Positions 7,321 through 15,157 of a stretch of DNA of 57,917 bases are shown in pieces. The DNA comes from Bacteroides sp. 51 (GTDB lineage Bacteria; Bacteroidota; Bacteroidia; Bacteroidales; Bacteroidaceae), in the NCBI RefSeq assembly GCF_010500965.1, contig NZ_QVMI01000029.1, forward strand, positions 1 through 57,917. The letters run 5' to 3'. The translations under genes and the position numbers were made by a program. Each line of letters begins with the position of its first letter. Position 1 is the stretch's first letter. The notes below the pieces were generated by a model that ran no database searches, was not told where the DNA came from, and saw nothing but the letters and a program-made list of their open reading frames with translations.

Positions 7321-8952
7321 TTAATTACCGTTTATTGAATCGGAGTATCTGTATTTCATCTGTATCTGATATTGGTTATCATTGCTGTTATATTTTAAAT
7401 TTATATCCTGAATAATAACATACCTCTTACTGGATAACTCATATATAGCTTTGGATGTGGCTAATTCCTTTAACCATTCAACTGTTTCATAACTAATTGA
7501 AGAAGATTGCACTGTGAATATTTCTTCCATTGTTTTAGAATACACTGATTCAATTTCATCAGATACGTTATAGTTAGGCAACAACGTTTTAAATATATTG
7601 GTGGATTCATCCAATTTAAATTCATTACTCCATTCTCCATTGAAGTTAAATGTTTCCCAACCGCCCAACCTGTTTAGAAAGGCAAATTCCACAATCTTAT
7701 TATAACATACTGGAATTACATCATATCTTAATTCATCTGATACCACAGAACCATTACGAGATAAACCAACAGTGAAATACCCTACTACTTTACCAGAAGA
7801 TAATTCAATACTTTCAATATCAGGTTGTAACCTAACAGTGTTAACCACATCAAATAACTTTCGGTTCTGGTTATGCTTTATGGAAGTGATTATATATGTA
7901 CCGCTCTGTGTGAAGTATCTGTAAGTTAGTCCCAGATTATATTCCTTACTCAAATTAATACTATGTTGGGCATCACTAAATATGAAATTGAAGTATTCGG
8001 TTTGTCCATTTATATACTTCTTTACAGGCTGATTGGTAAGAGGTTTAACCAAATCAAAGCCCTTAGTTCCATCATATACATAATCACTTATATCATTAGG
8101 ATTTAATGTATAATCATACCCATTAAATATATAAAGTACATTGGAAATATAGAAAGGAATACGGTTCAAACCATCATATTTCTTAGCTACAAAACGATAA
8201 TTCAAAGATGTACCTGCATTAACCCAACTATCCGAATAAAGAAAACCAGTACTATAACCAATCTTCTTGTTCATCAATGTATTGGTTTCAAACCATAAAC
8301 TTTCCTTATAATATGATTTGGATAAAGTGGTAATGTATGTACCAAAGTCACTATTTACAGGTGCATCATTTTCACCAAGGAATATGCCAGTATCTTCATA
8401 TACATCCAATTCTATTTCAGTATTTCCCTTTCCACCGTCAATAGTATCACTGTTGGAAGAAGAATTAGGATTACCTGAAATGCTAATAAATGTACTATTC
8501 AAAGTATTAAAGCTGAAAGTATATTTAGAACCACCACCCTTTGAGGTAATATAAATCACATATCCATTGTTAATAGCACTCCCATCAATGTTGAAGGGTA
8601 TGGTAATTTCAAAGTTGGAACTAAAAAAACTATCCTTCAATAATGTATTCCTGATGTTCTGTGCTGTAACGCTTCTATCACCGTTTAAAAGGAATGTGGT
8701 ATCATTTACATTCTTACTTTCATTTGTCCCTTGGTAGATATGCTTAATCCCACTTTCTGTTTCTGTTAGCTCAATTTTGGTTTGTTCTGGATATTCCACA
8801 CTTCCTGCATAAGTGGTTCTTACCGTCAGTGAGATACTAACAGGTGTGTAAGCATTTGATTTACTTTCAAATACCACAAAGTTAGGGTTGTTGGATAAGG
8901 TTATCTTCTTATTCTCTGTTACGTTTGCTATATCTTGTGTTTTAAATCCCAT
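7321..8952 (-). CDS. Phage tail/structural protein
   Basis: A 543-residue beta-rich protein with many Asn, Ser, Thr and Tyr, including an SSSNSDT linker near 165. The C-terminal third (FNFNGEWSNEFKLDE, IESVYSKTMEEIFTVQS, VEWLKELATSKAIYEL) matches a recurrent type of Bacteroides prophage structural protein placed with neck and tail genes. It starts 1 bp downstream of the gp10-like gene's stop, so the two are co-translated. Its exact role in the tail or baseplate is not clear. No enzyme motif is seen. Confidence 0.6.
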   Translation of the reverse strand: MGFKTQDIANVTENKKITLSNNPNFVVFESKSNAYTPVSISLTVRTTYAGSVEYPEQTKIELTETESGIKHIYQGTNESKNVNDTTFLLNGDRSVTAQNIRNTLLKDSFFSSNFEITIPFNIDGSAINNGYVIYITSKGGGSKYTFSFNTLNSTFISISGNPNSSSNSDTIDGGKGNTEIELDVYEDTGIFLGENDAPVNSDFGTYITTLSKSYYKESLWFETNTLMNKKIGYSTGFLYSDSWVNAGTSLNYRFVAKKYDGLNRIPFYISNVLYIFNGYDYTLNPNDISDYVYDGTKGFDLVKPLTNQPVKKYINGQTEYFNFIFSDAQHSINLSKEYNLGLTYRYFTQSGTYIITSIKHNQNRKLFDVVNTVRLQPDIESIELSSGKVVGYFTVGLSRNGSVVSDELRYDVIPVCYNKIVEFAFLNRLGGWETFNFNGEWSNEFKLDESTNIFKTLLPNYNVSDEIESVYSKTMEEIFTVQSSSISYETVEWLKELATSKAIYELSSKRYVIIQDINLKYNSNDNQYQIQMKYRYSDSINGN

Positions 8953-8953
8953 C

Positions 8954-9418
8954 TTAATTAAAATATTCTTCTATCTCTTTTATTATTGAATCAAAGATTC
9001 TATCAAAGTACTCTTTTTCAAACAACTCATCCAACTCTTCAAATACATAGTATAATATCGGTCTTGGTCTAATTCCCAGATTATATATAGACCTTTGAAT
9101 GGCAAATAAGGTGCTGTTGTCTGAACCAATACCTTTTCTAACCGCCCAATCCCTTAAAGCATCAATAGGCACTTTAGGAGTATGGTATCTTTCCCGACCT
9201 CTTTCAACATATTCCACATACTGGTTCAATAACATATATACCACTGGATTACTATTATCTACATCAGTTTCAATTTCTTTATAAAGATTGGAATCTTTCA
9301 ATGTATTCTTATCAACTTTCAAGTTCACACCAACATCATCAGAGGCTAATACCCTTCTCACCAGTTCAATTATATCTTCTGCAATGACGGTTAATGCTTT
9401 ATATATGTGTTCGTTCAT
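8954..9418 (-). CDS. HK97 gp10-like neck/tail completion protein
   Basis: A 154-residue protein. The middle part (VEYVERGRERYHTPKVPIDALRDWAVRKG) is characteristic of gp10-like proteins of siphophages, which join head and tail or finish the tail tube. It overlaps the end of the 9415-9972 gene by 4 bp and is followed after 1 bp by the 543-residue structural gene. The operon arrangement supports a structural role. Confidence 0.7.
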   Translation of the reverse strand: MNEHIYKALTVIAEDIIELVRRVLASDDVGVNLKVDKNTLKDSNLYKEIETDVDNSNPVVYMLLNQYVEYVERGRERYHTPKVPIDALRDWAVRKGIGSDNSTLFAIQRSIYNLGIRPRPILYYVFEELDELFEKEYFDRIFDSIIKEIEEYFN

Positions 9419-9972
9419 TTTCTTTTTAATTTTAAATCAAATGAAAGCGGCTTATTTACAAAGGTTTCACACTTGGATTTTGCATTTACATCAAAGCTAT
9501 TCAGTACTTCCTTGGTTTCAAACTCCTTATTATCATCAAAGTGTTCACCCAATAAGCAATAGTTGCTGATATTCTTTAATGATAGGTTTACTGTAAACCT
9601 TATACCACTGGCATTATTATCATAATAATCAGAAAGAGTAACCCAAGTCCAATCAGGTAATACACTTAGTTCAGCATATTCATCAAATTTCAACTTCTCA
9701 ATCATATTCAAACCCGCACTTAATGCAAGTGATTGACACCTTAATACATCCATATCATTTGTTGGTATTAATAAGATGCAGAAGTTTGCAGTTATGGTAA
9801 ATGCTCCACCCTCACTACCTTTGTTCTTTGCATATATGGGTTCTTCCAACCAGAATAATGGATGTACTTCATTCCCTTCTCCTAACTCATAATTCTTATC
9901 ATAATAGAATGATTTGATTAATTTATGTTTGCGGCTTAACTCCCTGAATGTGTCTACTACTGTGTTTATCAT
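9415..9972 (-). CDS. Phage tail-associated protein
   Basis: This 185-residue protein resembles tail-terminator-like proteins of Bacteroides prophages, seen in YDKNYELGEGNEVHPLFWLE followed by an alternating beta pattern (FTITANFCILLIP). It lies between the chaperone-like gene and the gp10-like gene, overlapping the latter by 4 bp. This is the gene order found around tail completion proteins. Function is assigned by family resemblance only. Confidence 0.6.
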   Translation of the reverse strand: MINTVVDTFRELSRKHKLIKSFYYDKNYELGEGNEVHPLFWLEEPIYAKNKGSEGGAFTITANFCILLIPTNDMDVLRCQSLALSAGLNMIEKLKFDEYAELSVLPDWTWVTLSDYYDNNASGIRFTVNLSLKNISNYCLLGEHFDDNKEFETKEVLNSFDVNAKSKCETFVNKPLSFDLKLKRK

Positions 9973-9980
9973 TGTATTTA

Positions 9981-10265
9981 TTATCTTCTCATTTTATTTA
10001 TTTGTTCTTGAAACTTCCTTTCTTGTTCCTCGGCTTCTGACTTGTCTTTCTGGTAGGATAAGAAGTTGAATATTTCAATAACTCCTTTTTCAAGTGTTTT
10101 ATCAATCTGTGATATATCATCTTTTGATAACGAGACAATTTTTCCATACCACCCCCATTTTTGAGAAAGGCTTCTGAAAGCTCCACTTGTTGGTCTGCCA
10201 TTTCCACCACCGTTGAACAAAGGTTCATAGTCTCTATGTATTTCTGATTTAAGGTTAAAAAAAAA
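9981..10265 (-). other. -1 frame continuation of the tail chaperone-like gene
   Basis: From the T9 run onward, the -1 frame stays open for 94 codons and reads FNLKSEIHRDYEPLFNGG, then AFRSLSQKWGWYGKIVSLS and a charged coiled end (SYQKDKSEAEEQERKFQEQ). This looks like a real phage protein. The zero frame over the same DNA is basic and low in recognisable features. No ATG starts the -1 frame, so a slip on the T run is the simplest way to read it. The joined product would span 9981-10744, about 254 residues. Confidence 0.6.
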
Positions 10266-10744
10266 GCGTATAACGGAAATACCTTATCCAATGTAAGTTC
10301 CTTGAATATCTTGATTCTTGAAGGGTTATTCTTTGAATTATACTTCTCGCCAATTGGTCTGCACACAATAGCAAGTATTTCAGATAGTCTATTTTCCGTT
10401 TGTTCAAATACAGCTTCTACATCCACCCATTCAGCAAGGGTTAATTCATCCTTATAACTGATTGAATAGGAAATACCATCAATATTTATTTCATTTTTTA
10501 GTCCGTATGATTCCATTCCACCTTGAAAGGTGAAGGATACAAGATTAATAAGGTCTAAGAAGAAAGAAGAAGGTAATTCATTTAAAACTTCATAAGGCAT
10601 TTTGGTGATTTTGCTGATTAAATGTATTCTATCAGTTAATGTTTCAACCTTAGAATCAAACCATTCTTCATAGTCTCCAAGGGTAATATCTTGAAAGGAT
10701 GTTGGTATATTATAAGTTGTATTATCAATCTTAATTTTCTTCAT
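9998..10744 (-). CDS. Tail assembly chaperone-like protein (zero frame)
   Basis: Starting at the ATG at 10744 (MKKIKIDNTTYNIPTS) gives 248 residues. I rejected a further upstream start because the extra 62 residues are low-complexity and an A-rich Bacteroides-type leader precedes 10744. Residues 1-160 form a convincing domain (ITLGDYEEWFDS, ELTLAEWVDVEAVFEQTENR, IVCRPIGEKYN). After PLYAFF the zero frame becomes doubtful, and the -1 frame carries the likely continuation. G/GT-type tail chaperones of many phages are made as short and frameshifted forms, which fits this position in a tail module. Confidence 0.6.
   Translation of the reverse strand: MKKIKIDNTTYNIPTSFQDITLGDYEEWFDSKVETLTDRIHLISKITKMPYEVLNELPSSFFLDLINLVSFTFQGGMESYGLKNEINIDGISYSISYKDELTLAEWVDVEAVFEQTENRLSEILAIVCRPIGEKYNSKNNPSRIKIFKELTLDKVFPLYAFFLTLNQKYIETMNLCSTVVEMADQQVELSEAFLKNGGGMEKLSRYQKMIYHRLIKHLKKELLKYSTSYPTRKTSQKPRNKKGSFKNK
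10257..10265 (-). promoter_or_regulatory. T9 slippery run, candidate -1 frameshift site
   Basis: On the coding strand, GCT TTT TTT TTA contains the heptamer T TTT TTT, which meets the X XXY YYZ rule for -1 slippage. It lies exactly where the zero frame loses and the -1 frame gains protein-like sequence. A one-base homopolymer deletion would look the same. Confidence 0.5.
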
Positions 10745-11203
10745 TTTAATACTGTTTTTAAGAAAGATAATGTGATTGGAATTTGAATATAATGCAGAAT
10801 TTGGGTATATTTGTATGTAGTTCTTTGATTTATTTATTGTCTTTATTAGTGAAATAATCATCTGGTTCCGAAGGTTCAAATCCTTTTTCTCCCATATTTT
10901 ACAGTTTTCATTTAACTGACTATATACCAATTTGTTAAATTACTATTTGCGACCATTTTTATACTAAAAAAAGTAGGTCGCAAATTTAGTCGCAAAAGTG
11001 CTGCACAACTTGCGTAGCATACAAGCAACAATGTGGGTGCAAAATTTATTTGGAATTATTGGAAATGGAACAGCAAACCCATTCAGAACACTCACAAAAA
11101 GGCTTTAAACAAAAAAAACACCCAAAATGGATGCTTTAATTTGCTTTCGAGATAGAAAACTTTCTCCTGATAATGTACTAAATTTGTGGTCTTTTAGTAC
11201 TCA
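10745..11203. other. AT-rich end of the element without a clear gene
   Basis: About 460 bp between the first tail-module gene and the right attachment repeat. A weak open frame continues upstream of 10744 to 10930 but reads as low-complexity. The sequence gcgaccatttttatactaaaaaaagtaggtcgc at about 10948-10981 is an inverted repeat (GCGACC/GGTCGC). The region probably holds the promoter of the minus-strand tail operon and integrase arm sites. Confidence 0.4.
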
Positions 11204-11221
11204 GCGGAGAGGGAGGGATTC
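11204..11221. repeat. Attachment-site repeat, right copy, within tRNA-Ser
   Basis: This sequence is identical over 18 bp to 1052-1069. Here it encodes the 3' acceptor strand, the discriminator base and part of the T arm of the tRNA. Integration therefore left the tRNA gene whole. Confidence 0.85.
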
Positions 11222-11289
11222 GAACCCCCGGAAGCTCACACTTCAACGGTTTTCAAGACCGCCGCGATCGACCACTCTGCCACCTCTCC
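11205..11289 (-). tRNA. tRNA-Ser (anticodon UGA)
   Basis: On the minus strand the 85-nt gene begins GGAGAGGTG and ends CCTCTCCG, giving a 7-bp acceptor stem with discriminator G. The anticodon loop reads CTTGAAA between CGGT and ACCG, giving UGA. A long variable arm (GTTGAAGTGTGAGCTTCC region) marks a class II tRNA, as expected for serine. The T loop GGTTCGAATCC is intact. CCA is not encoded, which is common in Bacteroidetes. The gene is the integration target of the neighbouring element. Confidence 0.95.
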
Positions 11290-11330
11290 AAAACCTCTTT
11301 TTCAAGAAGTGCTTTCCGTTGAAAGCGGTG

Positions 11331-11361
11331 CAAAGGTACGAATGATTTTTAAATCCGCAAA
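11331..11361 (-). promoter_or_regulatory. Promoter of tRNA-Ser
   Basis: On the minus strand TTTG (11361-11358), a 19-bp spacer and TACCTTTG (11338-11331) match the Bacteroidetes -33/-7 promoter. The tRNA begins about 42 nt downstream of the -7 box. Confidence 0.7.
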
Positions 11362-11391
11362 CATTCAAGCGATTTTTTCGACAATAAATCG

Positions 11392-11399
11392 TATTTTTG
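11392..11399 (+). promoter_or_regulatory. Putative -7 box of mutS2
   Basis: TATTTTTG matches the TAnnTTTG consensus and lies 23 bp before the chosen start codon. No good -33 TTG is visible at the expected spacing, so confidence is moderate. Confidence 0.45.
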
Positions 11400-11422
11400 T
11401 CCCACTAATAGAAGTAAAGCAA

Positions 11423-13915
11423 ATGATTTATCCTCATAATTTTGAGCAAAAGATAGGGTTCGATCAAATCCGACAGCTACTTAAAGACAAGTGTCTGAGT
11501 ACGTTAGGTGAAGAGCGAGTGGCAGAGATGGCCTTCTCCGACCAATTTGATGAAGTACAAGAAAGACTCAACCAAGTAACCGAGTTTATCCGTATTATTC
11601 AGGAAGAAGACAATTTTCCTGCGCAATACTTCTTTGACGTCCGTCCGTCACTCAAACGCATACGCGTGGAAGGCATGTATCTGGACGAACAGGAACTATT
11701 CGACCTGCGCCGTTCGCTGGAAACCATACGCGACATTGTGCGCTTCCTCAACAAAAACGAGGAAGAAGAAGAAGACACCCCCTACCCCAGCCTGAAGAAA
11801 CTGGCTGGCGACATTGCCGTATTCCCCCAACTCATATCTAAAATAGATAGTATTCTCGATAAATACGGTAAGATAAAAGACAACGCATCTCCCGGACTAT
11901 CGAAAATACGCCGCGAACTAAACAGTACAATGAGTAGCATATCCCGCTCGTTGAACAGTATACTGCGTAGTGCACAATCAGAAGGTTATGTGGATAAAGA
12001 TGTAACCCCAACCATGCGCGACGGACGTCTGGTTATCCCCGTGGCACCCGGACTGAAAAGAAAGATCAAAGGGATTGTACACGATGAATCTGCCAGTGGG
12101 AAAACCGTATTCATTGAACCGGCAGAAGTAGTAGATGCCAATAACCGTATCCGCGAACTGGAAGGAGAAGAGCGTCGGGAAATCATTCGCATATTAACCG
12201 CTTTTACCGAAACCGTACGCCCCTCCATCCCGGAGATATTACAATCTTATGAGTTCCTTGCCGAGATCGACTTTATCCGGGCGAAAAGCCATTTTGCCAT
12301 ACAAACCAATAGCATCAAACCCGCACTGGAAAACAAACAACTACTGGATTGGACTATGGCAGTGCATCCATTATTACAACTTGCATTAGCCAAACAAGGC
12401 AAGAAGGTTGTCCCATTGGATATGGAGCTAAATAACGAGCAACGTATACTCATCATCTCAGGACCAAATGCCGGAGGTAAATCCGTTTGCCTCAAAACAG
12501 TGGGGCTGTTGCAGTATATGCTCCAAAGCGGCATGCTCATTCCACTGCACGAGCGGAGCCACGCCGGAATGTTTGGCAGCATCTTTATAGATATTGGCGA
12601 TGAACAATCCATCGAAGACGATTTAAGTACCTATTCTTCTCACCTGACCAACATGAAAATCATGATCAAGAACTGCAACGAACGCAGTCTGATCCTCATT
12701 GATGAGTTCGGAGGAGGTACAGAGCCTCAAATCGGCGGAGCTATAGCCGAAGCTGTTCTGAAAAGGTATAACGATAAGAAAACCTACGGAGTGATCACAA
12801 CCCACTACCAAAACCTGAAACACTACGCAGAAGATCACGAAGGCGTAGTAAATGGCGCTATGCTTTACGACCGGCACCTGATGCAGCCCCTTTTTCAATT
12901 ACAAATCGGAAATCCGGGTAGCTCCTTCGCTGTAGAAATCGCACGGAAAATCGGATTACCCGAAGATGTCATTGCCGATGCTTCAGAAATTGTAGGGAGC
13001 GAGTACATCAATGCCGATAAATACCTGCAAGATATTGTCAGAGACAAGAGATACTGGGAAGGAAAACGTCAAACCATTCGTCAGCGGGAGAAACATATGG
13101 AAACCACCATTGCCCGTTATGAAGAAGAAATAGAAGAACTCCGTAAGTCGCGTAAAGAGATCATTCGCCAGGCGAAAGAGGAAGCCGAACGGATACTTCA
13201 GGATTCCAACGCTAAGATTGAAAACACCATCCGTACCATAAAAGAGACACAAGCGGATAAGGAAAAGACACGCCAGGCACGTCAGGAGCTAAGCGATTTC
13301 CGTCAGGCAATGGAAGATAAAGCCACCCAGGAACTGGACGAGAAGATTACCCGAAAAATGCAAAAACTGCAAGAAAAGCAGAACCGCAAAAAGGATAAGA
13401 AACAAAACACTGCGACAAAAACACCTGTCGCAACTCCGAAAGTAGATACCATCATCGTAGGAAGCATTGTAAAACTAAAAGGCCAAACATCCGTAGGTGA
13501 GGTACTGGAAATCAGTGGAAAGAATGCAATTGTAGCTTTCGGCAGCATAAAAACGACCGTAAAACTAGATCGTCTGGAACGTTCGAATGCCACCCCTGTA
13601 AAGAAAGAGAGTGTAAAAAGCACATTCGTCAGCAGTGAAACCCACGATCAGATGTACGAAAAGAAGCTCAACTTCAAGCAAGACCTGGATGTAAGGGGAA
13701 TGCGTGGAGATGAAGCCATTCAGGCAGTGACCTACTTCGTTGACGATGCCATACTTGTAGGCATGGACCGGGTACGCATTTTACATGGCACAGGAACAGG
13801 GATTCTCCGCACCATCATCCGGCAATATCTGCAAACCGTACCGGGAGTAAAACATGCAGCCGATGAGCATGTACAATTCGGAGGGGCAGGAATTACCGTA
13901 GTCGACCTGGCTTAA
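11423..13915 (+). CDS. mutS2: Endonuclease MutS2
   Basis: This 830-residue protein belongs to the MutS2 branch of MutS ATPases, which act on recombination intermediates or stalled ribosomes rather than mismatches. Seen in order are an N-terminal lever/core region, the ATPase with Walker A GPNAGGKS near 347 and Walker B LILIDEFGGGTEP, a long charged coiled coil (about 555-665), and a C-terminal Smr nuclease domain (DVRGMRGDEAI...RILHGTGTG, about 755-830). I chose the ATG at 11423 (MIYPHNFEQKIGF). An upstream extension of 38 codons would run through promoter sequence. It is monocistronic, divergent from the tRNA. Confidence 0.96.
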   Translation: MIYPHNFEQKIGFDQIRQLLKDKCLSTLGEERVAEMAFSDQFDEVQERLNQVTEFIRIIQEEDNFPAQYFFDVRPSLKRIRVEGMYLDEQELFDLRRSLETIRDIVRFLNKNEEEEEDTPYPSLKKLAGDIAVFPQLISKIDSILDKYGKIKDNASPGLSKIRRELNSTMSSISRSLNSILRSAQSEGYVDKDVTPTMRDGRLVIPVAPGLKRKIKGIVHDESASGKTVFIEPAEVVDANNRIRELEGEERREIIRILTAFTETVRPSIPEILQSYEFLAEIDFIRAKSHFAIQTNSIKPALENKQLLDWTMAVHPLLQLALAKQGKKVVPLDMELNNEQRILIISGPNAGGKSVCLKTVGLLQYMLQSGMLIPLHERSHAGMFGSIFIDIGDEQSIEDDLSTYSSHLTNMKIMIKNCNERSLILIDEFGGGTEPQIGGAIAEAVLKRYNDKKTYGVITTHYQNLKHYAEDHEGVVNGAMLYDRHLMQPLFQLQIGNPGSSFAVEIARKIGLPEDVIADASEIVGSEYINADKYLQDIVRDKRYWEGKRQTIRQREKHMETTIARYEEEIEELRKSRKEIIRQAKEEAERILQDSNAKIENTIRTIKETQADKEKTRQARQELSDFRQAMEDKATQELDEKITRKMQKLQEKQNRKKDKKQNTATKTPVATPKVDTIIVGSIVKLKGQTSVGEVLEISGKNAIVAFGSIKTTVKLDRLERSNATPVKKESVKSTFVSSETHDQMYEKKLNFKQDLDVRGMRGDEAIQAVTYFVDDAILVGMDRVRILHGTGTGILRTIIRQYLQTVPGVKHAADEHVQFGGAGITVVDLA

Positions 13916-13938
13916 TACCAAACATTTAGGCTAAAAAA

Positions 13939-13968
13939 TTGTTCTCATATATAAAACCATTACCTTTG
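13939..13968 (+). promoter_or_regulatory. Promoter of the corA-like gene
   Basis: TTG (13939-13941), 19 bp, then TACCTTTG (13961-13968) is a textbook Bacteroidetes promoter. It lies 31 bp before the start codon and gives a short leader. Confidence 0.75.
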
Positions 13969-13999
13969 CAATGGCTCTTTGAATATTAATTCATAAAAT

Positions 14000-15043
14000 A
14001 TGAAGAACAATTTACTTAGTGAAAAACTGGTCTATACCGGGGAAAGCACCTCTCCAGCTCATTTGCAGCTATGTAGTTATAGTGCAACCGAACTACAGGA
14101 AGCTAAAGGTAAAGCATTCAAAGATGTCAGCGAAACGATAGACAATAATCGTATTAACTGGCTGAAAGTCTGTGGAATGAAAGACACAGAAGTAATACGT
14201 GATGTATGCGAACATTTCGAAATTGACTTCCTTGTTCTTCAAGACATTCTGAATGCCGATCACCCAACGAAAATAGAAGAGCATGATAGCTATCTTGTAG
14301 TTATCATGAAAATATTTCATTTTAATGAAGATGACAAGCAAGGAGAAATGCTGCAACAGCAATTATGCCTCATCCAAGGCCCTAACTATGTACTCAGTTT
14401 CCTGGAATACGATTCTCCATTCTTCGATGATATTGCAGCCGCTATTCATAATAATGTTTTAAAGATTCGTGGCAGGCAAAGCGACTACCTGTTAAGCGTA
14501 TTGCTCAATAGCGTAATGGCCAACTATATACATATCGTATCTTCTATTGATGATGATCTGGAAGACCTGGAGGAAGTTTTGCTCAAAATCACAAGTGCCG
14601 ATGACATTGGCATACAAATACAATCCCTCCGCCGGCAATATTTGCAGATCAAGAAGGCAGTGCTCCCTCTTAAAGAACAATATGTCAAACTCTTGCGGTC
14701 GGATAGTATTTTAGTGCACAAGGTAAATCGTGCTTTTTTCAATGATGTGAACGACCATCTGCAATTCGTACTGCAAACCATAGAAATCTGCCGTGAAACA
14801 TTATCTTCACTGGTCGATCTTTACATATCCAACAACGACCTTAAAATGAATGATATCATGAAAAGGTTGACGGTTGTATCCACCATCTTTATCCCCTTAA
14901 CTTTCCTTGTGGGAGTTTGGGGAATGAATTTTGATTTCATGCCCGAACTCAGTTGGAAGCATGGATATCTGTTTGCATGGTTACTTATGGCGCTCATCGG
15001 AGGAGCCGTCTATCTATTTTTTAAAAGAAAAAAATGGTATTAA
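14000..15043 (+). CDS. corA: CorA-family magnesium/cobalt transporter
   Basis: This 347-residue protein has the CorA plan: a large acidic cytoplasmic N-terminal domain, a long helical stalk (about 175-280), and two membrane helices at the C-terminus. The signature GMN is present in GVWGMNFDFMPE near 308, followed by the second helix and the basic tail KRKKWY. The protein forms pentameric channels in the inner membrane for Mg2+ uptake. It has its own promoter and is followed by a heptamer-repeat region. Confidence 0.95.
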   Translation: MKNNLLSEKLVYTGESTSPAHLQLCSYSATELQEAKGKAFKDVSETIDNNRINWLKVCGMKDTEVIRDVCEHFEIDFLVLQDILNADHPTKIEEHDSYLVVIMKIFHFNEDDKQGEMLQQQLCLIQGPNYVLSFLEYDSPFFDDIAAAIHNNVLKIRGRQSDYLLSVLLNSVMANYIHIVSSIDDDLEDLEEVLLKITSADDIGIQIQSLRRQYLQIKKAVLPLKEQYVKLLRSDSILVHKVNRAFFNDVNDHLQFVLQTIEICRETLSSLVDLYISNNDLKMNDIMKRLTVVSTIFIPLTFLVGVWGMNFDFMPELSWKHGYLFAWLLMALIGGAVYLFFKRKKWY

Positions 15044-15046
15044 TCA

Positions 15047-15154
15047 GGAGTTAGAAGTTAAGAGTCAGAAGCTAGGTCATATATCCCATTTATCATGTAC
15101 CTCAGCAAAATAAACTTTAACCTGACTACTAACTTCTTACTTCTAACTACTAAT
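15047..15154. repeat. Pair of inverted heptamer-repeat clusters
   Basis: At 15047-15077 the sequence runs in 7-bp steps (GAGTTAG AAGTTAA GAGTCAG). At 15124-15154 the complementary type appears (ACTTCTT ACTTCTA ACTACTA). The two clusters are inverted relative to each other and could pair. Similar heptamer arrays occur at 19565-19651 and 57237-57268. Confidence 0.6.
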
Positions 15155-15157
15155 AAT

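Larger units (their letters stand above)
1052..11221. mobile_element. tRNA-Ser-integrated phage-like element, about 10.15 kb
   Basis: The element lies between two copies of an 18-bp sequence. The right copy is the 3' end of an intact tRNA-Ser and the left is a free copy, which is the standard product of site-specific integration into a tRNA gene. A complete tyrosine integrase starts 160 bp inside the left end. The cargo is a small early module on the plus strand and a packaging/tail module on the minus strand. I recognise the two terminase subunits, a gp10-like neck/tail protein, tail proteins and a possible lysis protein. I recognise no portal, head protease, major capsid, tape measure, replication or repressor gene. 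The size and gene set fit a phage satellite or a deletion derivative of a prophage. The frame break near 6930 favours the second reading. Confidence 0.8.

Noticed and set aside
11127-11345. A 72-codon plus-strand open frame over the tRNA
   Set aside because: It runs across the tRNA-Ser gene on the opposite strand and is only a by-product of that sequence.
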